Source: Gammaproteobacteria bacterium
GTDB taxonomy: Bacteria; Pseudomonadota; Gammaproteobacteria; JAKDMP01
Reading direction: 5' to 3'
NCBI GenBank assembly: GCA_027018875.1
Contig: JALUYA010000048.1
Coordinates: forward strand, 1-36,815
DNA length: 36,815 nt
Shown piece by piece: positions 27,600 through 34,798 of this stretch; the stretch's first letter is position 1; the number at the start of each line of letters is the position of its first letter. The position numbers and the translations under genes are program-made. Under the pieces are notes generated by a model. That model was not told where the DNA came from and searched no databases. It worked only from the letters and a program-made list of their open reading frames with translations.

Positions 27600-29888
27600 T
27601 CATCCTTTATCCTTTTTCTTACCCGAATTCTCTGTTTTACTTTTTTTCGCCACCACCGGCGCTACCGCTACCGGACGGTTCATTTTGAGTGCGCGTTCAA
27701 ACCGCTTCCTCCGCTCTACCAAGGGTGGGCACTTTCTGTCGTTCCAATAGGTTGCCTGGCAATCCAAACAATGGTGACACTCGTCCAGGCGGATCTCACC
27801 GGTAGGGGCAATAGCCTGCACCTCGCACTCGTTGGCACATATCTGGCACGGATGACCACACTGGATACGACGCTTAAGCCAGTCGAAGCGCCTGAATTTA
27901 GACGGAATAGCCAGGGCGGCTCCCAGCGGGCAAATATATTTACAAAAGAACTTGTCATTGAATAACGAAACCGCCAGCAGCCCGGCCGCATAGGCCCCAA
28001 ACCACCATTGGCGCCCGAAGTGCAACAGAAAAACCGTTTTGAAAGGTTCAACTTCGGCAAAGCGCTCCGCGTTCGCCACGGATTGAAGCGAAATGGCAAA
28101 CAAGATCAGGAGGATCACGTATTTCAAGGCCCACAGCCGCTCATGTACCGCCATCGGGAACTTGAACTCGGGCACATGAAGCGCCCGCCCTATGTAACTA
28201 ATAAGTTGCTGTAGTGCTCCGTATGGACACAGCCACCCACAATACACGCCTCTGCCCCACAGCAGAATAATCACGGCGACAAACACCCAGAGTATAAAAA
28301 TCACCGGGTCGAGCAAAAACGTCTTCCAGGTAAAGTTACCGGAAAGGGCATGCAGGAAGGTAAACACATTGACCACGGACAACTGCCCCATCAGGTAAAA
28401 TCCGACGTAGCCCGCCGTGAACACCAGGTAGCTGATGCGTGTCCAGTACAAAATCCGGGGATGCTGTGCCAATAGATCCTGAAAAATCATAATCAGTAAC
28501 AACACGCCAAGCGCCGCTATCAGGATGGCAATATCGACTTGATGCCGGCGCCAGATCGATTCCCAGAGCGGCATCGGAGCGGCAACCTTGGGAATATTCA
28601 GAAACCGGGATGGAATCCGGTAATGGCTGCTGAAAGTAGCCAGTACCGAAGTCAACGGCCCGGTCTGTCGTTTGACGATAAGTTGCAGCCGCCATGGGGC
28701 ACCGGGGTTGAACTTGTAAGACCCACGGATAATAAAGGTGGCCATTTGACTGAAGTGGGGCATCCCCTTCAGGCTGGGATTGATCAGATAGCGATAATCA
28801 TTCCCATGGAAAATAATAATGGAACTCCCCTGCATCAGGTGCAGCCTTCCAAACACCCCTCCCCGTACGTAACCGATACCCTTAAACGAGTAATCTCCGT
28901 TAGCCACCACGGCAAGGGCATGGTCGCCGGGATGGAGACTCGCCATCAGTTCTTTATAGTATCGATCCCCCAGAAAATTACGCCCGACGGTTGGTATAGT
29001 CAGGTCCGCATAATACAGACTGATAAAACAGCGTTGCCCCTTGGGCAGATCGACCTTGCATTTACTTTCCACACCCGAATAGTTTCCCGAACCCCATTGG
29101 GTATAACCGTGTACATCCTTAAAGGCTGCACGAACCTGGCCGAATGTAACCACCAGGTGACCAATCAGGCCCAACTTAAGGAGTTTCTGCCAATCCGCCG
29201 GCATAAAAAACTTGGTCTTGATTGTGGCAAGTGGAGCGGCATTGACATGCACTATCCCGCGAGAAGCGGCAACCTTCAATGCGGCACGCATGATCGAGGC
29301 GCTGGCCACCAGGGAAGTTACCGTGGCTCCTGAAATTCCATCGATACGTACATAACCCTCGGCATTCTTACCGCTTCCCAGCTCCAGGCGATCGGTAACC
29401 CGCAAACCGATAAACCGGCGTATGTAGTCGTAAAGTTTCTGCACCGGAATGCCGATCAGGAAAATCGGTTCATCTTCGTTCAGGACCTTGGTTCCGACAA
29501 TCTCCCCCTTGGTGTTGATCCCCACCAGGACATTTATGGGCTTACCGGAATATGCCGGAATCGGCGCGATCATCACGGTCTTGAACACATATCCGACCAC
29601 CTTGCCCGATTCATAAACCGCAGCGGCGGGAGGCTTACCTTGAATCTTGCCAAAGCGTGTGGCCTTGGGGAAAAAAGCATGTACAATAGGAAGTTTATTG
29701 GCGATACTGGCCGTGGTGATGGTAGCGGCCTGGAGCGGCGCGGCCCATAGCATCATCCCCATCCAGAGCATAATCCCAACGGCAAATACCAGGCCGCGGA
29801 TTCGTCCGAGATCCGAATTCTGGTGATCCGACGCCAGGCCGAGAAGATAAAATCCATCCTTGCTTTTATGAAAACACGAGCTTGTCAT
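27600..29888 (-). CDS. nosR: NosR, flavin- and FeS-containing membrane protein for N2O reduction
   Basis: Membrane electron-transfer and maturation factor for NosZ. The 762-residue protein has a signal/TM segment (about 33-54), a periplasmic FMN domain with the flavinylation motif DGISGATVTS (183-192), a run of hydrophobic helices, two membrane CxxxCP motifs (CGWLCPYG and CKYICPLG), and a C-terminal ferredoxin region with CGHPCQICANEC and CHHCLDC...C. All the expected cofactors' ligands are present. ApbE, encoded 12 bases upstream, would attach the FMN. The C terminus is Lys-rich. Confidence 0.95.
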   Translation of the reverse strand: MTSSCFHKSKDGFYLLGLASDHQNSDLGRIRGLVFAVGIMLWMGMMLWAAPLQAATITTASIANKLPIVHAFFPKATRFGKIQGKPPAAAVYESGKVVGYVFKTVMIAPIPAYSGKPINVLVGINTKGEIVGTKVLNEDEPIFLIGIPVQKLYDYIRRFIGLRVTDRLELGSGKNAEGYVRIDGISGATVTSLVASASIMRAALKVAASRGIVHVNAAPLATIKTKFFMPADWQKLLKLGLIGHLVVTFGQVRAAFKDVHGYTQWGSGNYSGVESKCKVDLPKGQRCFISLYYADLTIPTVGRNFLGDRYYKELMASLHPGDHALAVVANGDYSFKGIGYVRGGVFGRLHLMQGSSIIIFHGNDYRYLINPSLKGMPHFSQMATFIIRGSYKFNPGAPWRLQLIVKRQTGPLTSVLATFSSHYRIPSRFLNIPKVAAPMPLWESIWRRHQVDIAILIAALGVLLLIMIFQDLLAQHPRILYWTRISYLVFTAGYVGFYLMGQLSVVNVFTFLHALSGNFTWKTFLLDPVIFILWVFVAVIILLWGRGVYCGWLCPYGALQQLISYIGRALHVPEFKFPMAVHERLWALKYVILLILFAISLQSVANAERFAEVEPFKTVFLLHFGRQWWFGAYAAGLLAVSLFNDKFFCKYICPLGAALAIPSKFRRFDWLKRRIQCGHPCQICANECEVQAIAPTGEIRLDECHHCLDCQATYWNDRKCPPLVERRKRFERALKMNRPVAVAPVVAKKSKTENSGKKKDKG

Positions 29889-29900
29889 TTTTCTTTTCCC

Positions 29901-30935
29901 CTACACAACTTCTGCCGATCCGCGAAACAAAGGAAATCCCCTTGATCGCCATGCCTTTTTCCCGTTCCACCCGATGATGAACCACTCGTGCCCCTGTTGC
30001 GCCATGAGATTACGAATTTTTTCCAGGGGCAGGGAAAACAGGGTGACACCGAGCGCATCGGCATCCATGCTGGACCGCGTCAACGTCGTCACGCTGGAAT
30101 AATGATCCGGTGACATACCGGTATGCGGATTGATTATATGAAACAGGCGACGGTCGACGGAGAAAAACACTTCATAATTACCGGAGGTGGTCAAGGCCCC
30201 ATTACGCAGGGATACCACGGCACAGAGTCGCTTAATATCCAGTGGATCCGTGATCCCGATCAGCCACGGTTTACCACCCGGCTCGGTGATGCCATGAACA
30301 TCTCCACCGGCATCGATGAGGGCCCGGGTAATGCCGTATCGACGCAGAACGGAAATACCCTGATCCACGACATGCCCCTTGGCGATTCCATCCAGGGTTA
30401 TCGCCATACTCGGCTCGGAAAACCGGACTGAATCGGCGGTGATCAGTAACTTGCGATAATCCACACGCCGATCTCTACGCCGGATGGCAACCATATCCAA
30501 ATGACGCATATCTACAGGCGTCGGCAGGCTGAAATAGTAGTCGAGAACCGGCAGGACCGTAACGTCGAAAGCCCCATCGGAAATCCGGGAAAAATGCCGT
30601 GCCCGCTCAATAACGGTTAAAAGTTCTGCCGGTGGATGGTCTAACCGACCCTCACGATTCAAACGGGACACCGGGCTCTGCGGGTCGAAGCGAGTCAACA
30701 AGGAGGCAGCTTGCGCCATGCGCGTAAAAGCAGCATCGATGGCCCGACGACCCTGCCCGGGGGTTTTGGCCATTACGGTTACCGCAACGGAGGTCTTCAT
30801 CAGCGGACGCACACCGTGCAACTCAAAAGAATTCCTGTGCCGGTTCATGAAGTACCATCCGCCACCCACGGCCGCGGCGCCAAGCGCCACCCCTTTTAGG
30901 GACCACCCAATGAAATCCCTTCGGTTCAAATCCAT
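29901..30935 (-). CDS. apbE: FAD:protein FMN transferase (ApbE/NosX)
   Basis: Attaches FMN covalently to a threonine of its target, here most likely NosR. The 344-residue protein has a Tat-like leader (NRRDFIGWSLKGVALGAAA), the domain start with LLTRFDPQSPVSRLNREG, LDGIAKGHVVD, ALIDAGGD and the C-terminal HIINPHTG and SMDADAL motifs. It is the first gene of the operon here, before nosR, whereas it more often comes last (nosX). An FNR-type promoter lies 113 bases upstream. Confidence 0.93.
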   Translation of the reverse strand: MDLNRRDFIGWSLKGVALGAAAVGGGWYFMNRHRNSFELHGVRPLMKTSVAVTVMAKTPGQGRRAIDAAFTRMAQAASLLTRFDPQSPVSRLNREGRLDHPPAELLTVIERARHFSRISDGAFDVTVLPVLDYYFSLPTPVDMRHLDMVAIRRRDRRVDYRKLLITADSVRFSEPSMAITLDGIAKGHVVDQGISVLRRYGITRALIDAGGDVHGITEPGGKPWLIGITDPLDIKRLCAVVSLRNGALTTSGNYEVFFSVDRRLFHIINPHTGMSPDHYSSVTTLTRSSMDADALGVTLFSLPLEKIRNLMAQQGHEWFIIGWNGKKAWRSRGFPLFRGSAEVV

Positions 30936-31047
30936 AAAAATTTTCCTTCCATGCCAGTTTGTAAATTACAGAAAGCGGCCCCTTTCATCACGCGCCACCG
31001 CCGGTAAATCAACCCTTCCGATTTCCTGTACTCTCAGCGAGACTTCA

Positions 31048-31097
31048 AGGTAATAGTGTACGGCCGGTAACCTAAAATAGACTTGATCTAGATCAAG
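31048..31097 (-). promoter_or_regulatory. FNR/DNR-type promoter of the nos operon
   Basis: Minus strand: perfect palindrome CTTGATCTAGATCAAG (31097-31082), containing TTGATCTAGATCAA, the FNR/ANR/DNR consensus TTGAT-N4-ATCAA. A -10-like TACACT (31060-31055) places the start near 31048, so the box centre is at -41.5, the class II activator position. No -35 hexamer is needed in that class. Confidence 0.8.
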
Positions 31098-31395
31098 TTT
31101 TTATGTTTTTTTAAAAACCAGTGCAATTCAGATCAACTCCGGCCTTGCATGGAGATCATCCCCGGGAGATCACGAACAAGACTGGATGCCTCAGCGTGGG
31201 CCGCAAACATACGCAAAACACCTGACCCGTACCACCACAACACTCTCAGTCACCGGTACCAGGGAAGTAAAGTGGATTTAACCCAGATTCCAAGTGACGG
31301 GCGACAAGCAGCTTTCCCACGAGCAACGCCCGGCCCAGGATCGAGACCCCCGCCTCACCCTAGCATCGCGCCTCTTCTCTAAAAAAGTGACCTTT
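31098..31395. other. Spacer between the nos promoter and the first HiPIP gene, nothing recognised
   Basis: About 300 bases between the end of the HiPIP gene and the FNR box. No gene, clear terminator or repeat was found. The short plus-strand frames lack motifs and ribosome-binding sites. Confidence 0.5.
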
Positions 31396-31749
31396 CTACC
31401 TTTTCCCGGAGGCCGCAACCGGGGTATAAAGCACACACCAACCGCGGGGGCTGATGCTCCCCGCCACCACCTTGCAGGTGCCATTTTGTTTCGCGGAAGG
31501 ACCGGGGATAAAACTAGAACAGTTGCTACAATCCTGTACATGCCCAAGTTTGCCATAATCATTCCGGGTCCCAAGGGGCTTGTCCTGATAGCCTACCGAT
31601 GCCTTGGAAGCCTTTGCCGCGGCTCTCGCCGAAGGGCTGAGCAATAATACCGGCGCCAGCACCAGGCCCGTAACCGCTGTTACCCCTATCTTAAGCAAGG
31701 CCCGACGCGAAAACGATGCACCTTTTCCTTGATCGGATTTAGAAACCAT
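31396..31749 (-). CDS. High-potential iron-sulfur protein (HiPIP), Tat-exported, copy 1
   Basis: Small periplasmic electron carrier with one [4Fe-4S]3+/2+ cluster. The 117-residue precursor has a Tat leader (SRRALLKIGVTAV, ending near SARAAA) and four cluster cysteines spaced C-x2-C-x14-C-x12-C in CSNC ... GTC ... GWC. ATG 31749 has GGAGG five bases upstream. Compared with copy 2 it has about 11 extra residues (TRNDYGKLGHVQD region) just before the first cysteine. HiPIPs accept electrons from the bc1 complex or from oxidases and feed terminal reductases; the partner here is unknown. Confidence 0.9.
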   Translation of the reverse strand: MVSKSDQGKGASFSRRALLKIGVTAVTGLVLAPVLLLSPSARAAAKASKASVGYQDKPLGTRNDYGKLGHVQDCSNCSSFIPGPSAKQNGTCKVVAGSISPRGWCVLYTPVAASGKR

Positions 31750-31846
31750 ATACACCTCCACAAACGAAAGACTCTGCCAAAAGGTAAATTCCCACTTCCC
31801 GCCTCAGGCCTTCTTACGAGCGGGAATGGCACCCCAACCACACAGA

Positions 31847-32188
31847 CTAAGCCGACCCCCCGTGCATAAATCCTCCTTTGACGTCCCGGGCATAAACGAC
31901 ACACCAGCCGTGCGGACTGATGCTACCCTTCACCACCTGGCATGTGCCATTTTCCCGGGGGGATGAACCCGGTATAAAATGAGCACAGTTACTGCATTGC
32001 TGGTTTCCAAGCGGCTTATTTTGATATCCCGCCTCCGATTTGGTCATCGATGCCGTCACCTTTCTCTGCACCGCCTGGCTCGCCCATATTGCCGGTGCTA
32101 TCATCAAACCCACTGCGGCCACGGCCGCACCCTTGAAAAGCTCTCGCCGCGTGAACCTCTTGCCTTTCCCTTCATCGATTTTTGACAT
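31847..32188 (-). CDS. High-potential iron-sulfur protein (HiPIP), Tat-exported, copy 2
   Basis: The 113-residue precursor has the Tat leader TRRELFKGAAVAAVG and the same four-cysteine spacing (C-x2-C-x14-C-x12-C) as copy 1. The C-terminal half is nearly the same as copy 1 (NGTC-VV-GSISP-GWCV-Y), so the pair arose by tandem duplication. A short His/Met-containing tail follows. ATG 32188 has AGGAG six bases upstream; the ATG one codon earlier is too close. It is the first gene after an FNR-type promoter and probably cotranscribed with copy 1, 97 bases downstream. Confidence 0.9.
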   Translation of the reverse strand: MSKIDEGKGKRFTRRELFKGAAVAAVGLMIAPAIWASQAVQRKVTASMTKSEAGYQNKPLGNQQCSNCAHFIPGSSPRENGTCQVVKGSISPHGWCVVYARDVKGGFMHGGSA

Positions 32189-32393
32189 CATAATCTCCTC
32201 ACAGAATAATCGGTTATATCGACTCGATTTGAATTGACGACCTCACTCCACTTCGGTCTACATCATCTCCGCATAAACGACAAGTTGCCTCGATGCCTCA
32301 AAGCATTACACCCTGATAAAGAAATTCAAGGTGGTTTCTTTCCGGGGCTGGGGGCTGCCGGCCTGCTTCTTGTATTCCCCGTGGTTCCAACCG

Positions 32394-32408
32394 ATTGTCA
32401 TTGACAAT
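32394..32408. promoter_or_regulatory. Perfect 15-base palindrome in the HiPIP leader
   Basis: ATTGTCA-T-TGACAAT, a 7+1+7 perfect inverted repeat at about +17 to +31 of the predicted HiPIP transcript. A site just downstream of the start usually means a repressor operator. It does not match the FNR consensus and I do not recognise the regulator. Confidence 0.5.
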
Positions 32409-32423
32409 GCCCCAGTCACGATA

Positions 32424-32473
32424 CAAATTAAGTATAGTGGCTAAACTGGATCTTAATCTTGATCTAAATCAAG
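32424..32473 (-). promoter_or_regulatory. FNR/DNR-type promoter of the HiPIP genes
   Basis: Minus strand: TTGATTTAGATCAA (plus strand TTGATCTAAATCAA, 32459-32472), matching TTGAT-N4-ATCAA. The -10 TATACT (32436-32431) puts the start near 32424, so the box centre is at -41.5, the same class II spacing as the nos promoter. Confidence 0.8.
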
Positions 32474-32630
32474 AAATATGCAAGTTTTTATCTGGGAAAC
32501 ATGGGAAAGTTCAGAGACACGCAGGGTGGTTGCAGCAAGCGGGATTCAGAGGCAATACAAAGCAGCGTATCCGGGAGATTTGCGGCAGGACTACCCCGAT
32601 CCTACCGCCCGGATCCCGGCCCGAGTGCCG

Positions 32631-33446
32631 TCAGGAACCCTGTGCTTCGTCGGCCGGAAGGGGATCCGGATTCGACTCGAACCAGCGGGCCGCAAACAAC
32701 CCGGCCTCGAACAGCGCCCAGATCGGAATGGCAAGCAGGAGTTGTGCCACCACGCTCGGCGGCGTCAACACCATGCCCAGAATAAAAGCGGCCACGATTA
32801 CGTAGGGGCGCGCACTCGCCAACTGTCGCCGCGAGACCATCCCCGTCCAAACCACCAAAATAATAGCAATCGGAACCTCGAAGGTCGCCCCGAAGGCCAT
32901 GAACAACGTCATCACAAAATTCAGGTACTCACCAATATCGGTCATCATCACCACCCCGTGCGGGGTGGTGGCCACGAAGAAGCGAAAAATCATCGGAAAG
33001 ACGAGAAAGTACGCAAATGCCGTACCGAGATAAAACAACACCGAGCTGGAAACGAGCAGCGGCAGCATCATACGTTTCTCACGCTGGTACAGCGCCGGGC
33101 CGATGAACGCCCACAGGTGATACAGGATATAGGGCACCGAGATGAAAATTGCGACATACAGCGCCAGCTTCATCGGTACCATGAACGGTGTGGCCACCTG
33201 CATGGCGATCATGTTGGCCCCGGGCGGCAAGGCCGCCTGCAGCGGCTTGGACAACCAATAAAATAGCTCGTTGTCCACTGGAAACAGTCCGAGAAACACC
33301 CCGGCAACCACCAGCACGATCCACAGTACCCGGCTGCGAAACTCAAGCAAATGCTGCAGCAGCGGCTGCTCGGCTAAGGCATCGTCCCCCGGTGCGACCG
33401 GAGATTTCCGCGCCGATCGAGACGCCCGGCGCCGTCGCCCGATCAC
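32631..33446 (-). CDS. tatC: Sec-independent protein translocase TatC
   Basis: Six-helix core receptor of the Tat translocon, which recognises twin-arginine leaders. The 271-residue protein has LLQHLLEFRSRVLWIV at the first helix and FISVPYILYHLWAFIGPALYQREKR across the conserved loop; the Phe (WAF) and Glu (REKR) that match E. coli Phe94 and Glu103 are present, while the usual Gln before Trp is replaced by His-Leu. GTG start overlaps the tatB stop (GTGA). Last gene of the tatA-tatA-tatB-tatC operon. Confidence 0.95.
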   Translation of the reverse strand: MIGRRRRASRSARKSPVAPGDDALAEQPLLQHLLEFRSRVLWIVLVVAGVFLGLFPVDNELFYWLSKPLQAALPPGANMIAMQVATPFMVPMKLALYVAIFISVPYILYHLWAFIGPALYQREKRMMLPLLVSSSVLFYLGTAFAYFLVFPMIFRFFVATTPHGVVMMTDIGEYLNFVMTLFMAFGATFEVPIAIILVVWTGMVSRRQLASARPYVIVAAFILGMVLTPPSVVAQLLLAIPIWALFEAGLFAARWFESNPDPLPADEAQGS

Positions 33447-33913
33447 GGCTTGGTCGCTTCCTTCTCCGGTAGGATCACCCTCGACGCGACGGCCGGAGCG
33501 TCCCCGCCGGAGTTCGTCGCTGACCGCTCTAGCTCTACGTTCCCAGGTTTCGCCCCGGTGCCGTCCGGGGTTGCCCCGGACCGCTTCGAGTTGCTCTCAT
33601 CCGCCGCGGTCCATTCGGATATGGGTTGATTCAACACCTTCGACACCTTGCGCAACCCCGTCTCGGTCTGGGTACCGGCTTGACCAAGCTGCGCCTTCAG
33701 GCTCTGGGCGTCACGACGCAGATTCGCGGTATCCCGCTTGAGTTCATCGAGTTCAATTTCTTCTTCGAACTGGGCCCGCAGCGATTGCACCATGGTCCGG
33801 GCACGCCCGACCCACAACCCGACCTGTCGTGCCACCTTGGGTAACCGCTCGGGACCCACCACAAGCAAGGCAACGATCAGGATCAACAGCAGTTCAAACC
33901 CGGTGCCAAACAT
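33443..33913 (-). CDS. tatB: Sec-independent protein translocase TatB
   Basis: Partner of TatC in the substrate-binding complex. The 156-residue protein has a single N-terminal helix (MFGTGFELLLILIVALLVVG) and the GPERLP hinge diagnostic of TatB, then the amphipathic helix (VARQVGLWVGRARTMVQSL) and a long hydrophilic tail. ATG 33913 has GGAG just upstream; a GTG three codons earlier is less likely. Confidence 0.93.
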   Translation of the reverse strand: MFGTGFELLLILIVALLVVGPERLPKVARQVGLWVGRARTMVQSLRAQFEEEIELDELKRDTANLRRDAQSLKAQLGQAGTQTETGLRKVSKVLNQPISEWTAADESNSKRSGATPDGTGAKPGNVELERSATNSGGDAPAVASRVILPEKEATKP

Positions 33914-33958
33914 ATTCTCCACCCGCGCCAGGAGTCATCATCCACCCTCCGGTGAATT

Positions 33959-34171
33959 TCAGTCTTTCCGCGCCTCGTCTTCCTTGGGTGTGACAACCTC
34001 CGAAGCTTCGGCCGATGGGGCTTCCTCCCCTTGATGTAACCCATGCTTGAAGTCACGGATGGCGCCCCCCAAGTCACCCCCGATATGCCTGATCTTCTTG
34101 GTGCCAAACAACAACAGTACGATCAGGGCTATCAGTAACAAGGATCCTACGCTAATTCCACTCAGGCTCAT
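33959..34171 (-). CDS. tatA: Sec-independent protein translocase TatA, copy 1
   Basis: Pore-forming component recruited to TatBC. The 70-residue protein has the short transmembrane helix SVGSLLLIALIVLLLFG, the FGTKK hinge, and the amphipathic helix IRHIGGDLGGAIRDFKHG with the conserved Phe, then an acidic tail. GGAGG lies eight bases before ATG 34171. It follows the other tatA by 116 bases and precedes tatB. Confidence 0.94.
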   Translation of the reverse strand: MSLSGISVGSLLLIALIVLLLFGTKKIRHIGGDLGGAIRDFKHGLHQGEEAPSAEASEVVTPKEDEARKD

Positions 34172-34287
34172 GATAACCACCTCCGGTTAGTTGATAAATC
34201 ATACCTTTTCTCGCCTCACCCGGCGAATCCGCCACCACCTGCGGACAAGTTACCGCGACCCATTTGCCCCGGCCCTTGCCGAGACTC

Positions 34288-34563
34288 TCATGCGGCCTTG
34301 GCACCCGGTGTCGGCTTCTTGCCCGCCGGCACCACACTTCCCTTCCCGGATGCGCCGGTCGCGTGCGGCGATACGTGCTCCGCCGATTCCGGTTCCGCCG
34401 GCGTAACCCGTCGCTCCTCGCCTTCGTGCATCGCCTCGCGAAACCCGCGAACGGCATTCCCGAGATCCCCGCCGATCCGGTGCAGCTTCTTGGTGCCGAA
34501 CAGCAACAAGATAATCACCAGAATCAACAGGATCGACCCTATACTCATTCCCTCAATGCCCAT
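34288..34563 (-). CDS. tatA: Sec-independent protein translocase TatA, copy 2 (first gene of the operon)
   Basis: A second TatA of 91 residues: helix SIGSILLILVIILLLFG, FGTKK hinge, amphipathic LHRIGGDLGNAVRGFREAM with the conserved Phe, and a longer Pro/Ala/Lys-rich tail. Its ribosome-binding region GGAGGTGG eight to nine bases before ATG 34563 is the same as that of copy 1, which supports a tandem duplication. An alternative reading as TatE is a matter of naming only. An FNR-type promoter lies upstream. Confidence 0.93.
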   Translation of the reverse strand: MGIEGMSIGSILLILVIILLLFGTKKLHRIGGDLGNAVRGFREAMHEGEERRVTPAEPESAEHVSPHATGASGKGSVVPAGKKPTPGAKAA

Positions 34564-34641
34564 GGCTTCCACCTCCTGACCGTAAGGTCACAGAGCCTCC
34601 CGAGCATTCTGCGGCTGGTATCTCGACATACCCCATCCGCA

Positions 34642-34711
34642 CAAATCTATTTTATACCCCTTCATTCCTCTTCGCTCCCGCGTAAACCCGCTAAACTTGA
34701 TCTAGATCAAG
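34642..34711 (-). promoter_or_regulatory. FNR/DNR-type promoter of the tat operon
   Basis: The 16-base palindrome CTTGATCTAGATCAAG (34696-34711) is identical to the nos operon box. On the minus strand a -10 TATAAA (34656-34651) would start transcription near 34642-34644, with the box centre about 60 bases upstream, near the class I FNR position (-61.5). The only gene it can serve nearby is tatA copy 2, since the AioA-like gene ends here. Confidence 0.7.
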
Positions 34712-34747
34712 AATGATAAAGATTCTTTCCTAACCCTTGTCCCACGG

Positions 34748-34789
34748 AAAAAACCTTACATCCGTCGGTGGCAACGGCAGATGCAAGGT
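34748..34789 (-). terminator. Intrinsic terminator after the AioA-like gene
   Basis: Minus strand: ACCTTGCATCTG ... CGGATGTAAGGT forms a roughly 11-bp stem with a few G-T pairs, followed directly by TTTTTT (34753-34748). Located 10 bases after the AioA-like stop, it separates that gene from the tat promoter. Confidence 0.75.
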
Positions 34790-34798
34790 ATCCATCCC

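Noticed and set aside
28539-29333. 264-codon plus-strand open frame opposite nosR
   Set aside because: Antisense to nosR, no motifs; shadow frame.
32478-33266. 262-codon plus-strand open frame opposite tatC
   Set aside because: Antisense to tatC, extremely basic and His/Arg-rich in the manner of shadow frames; no start signals.
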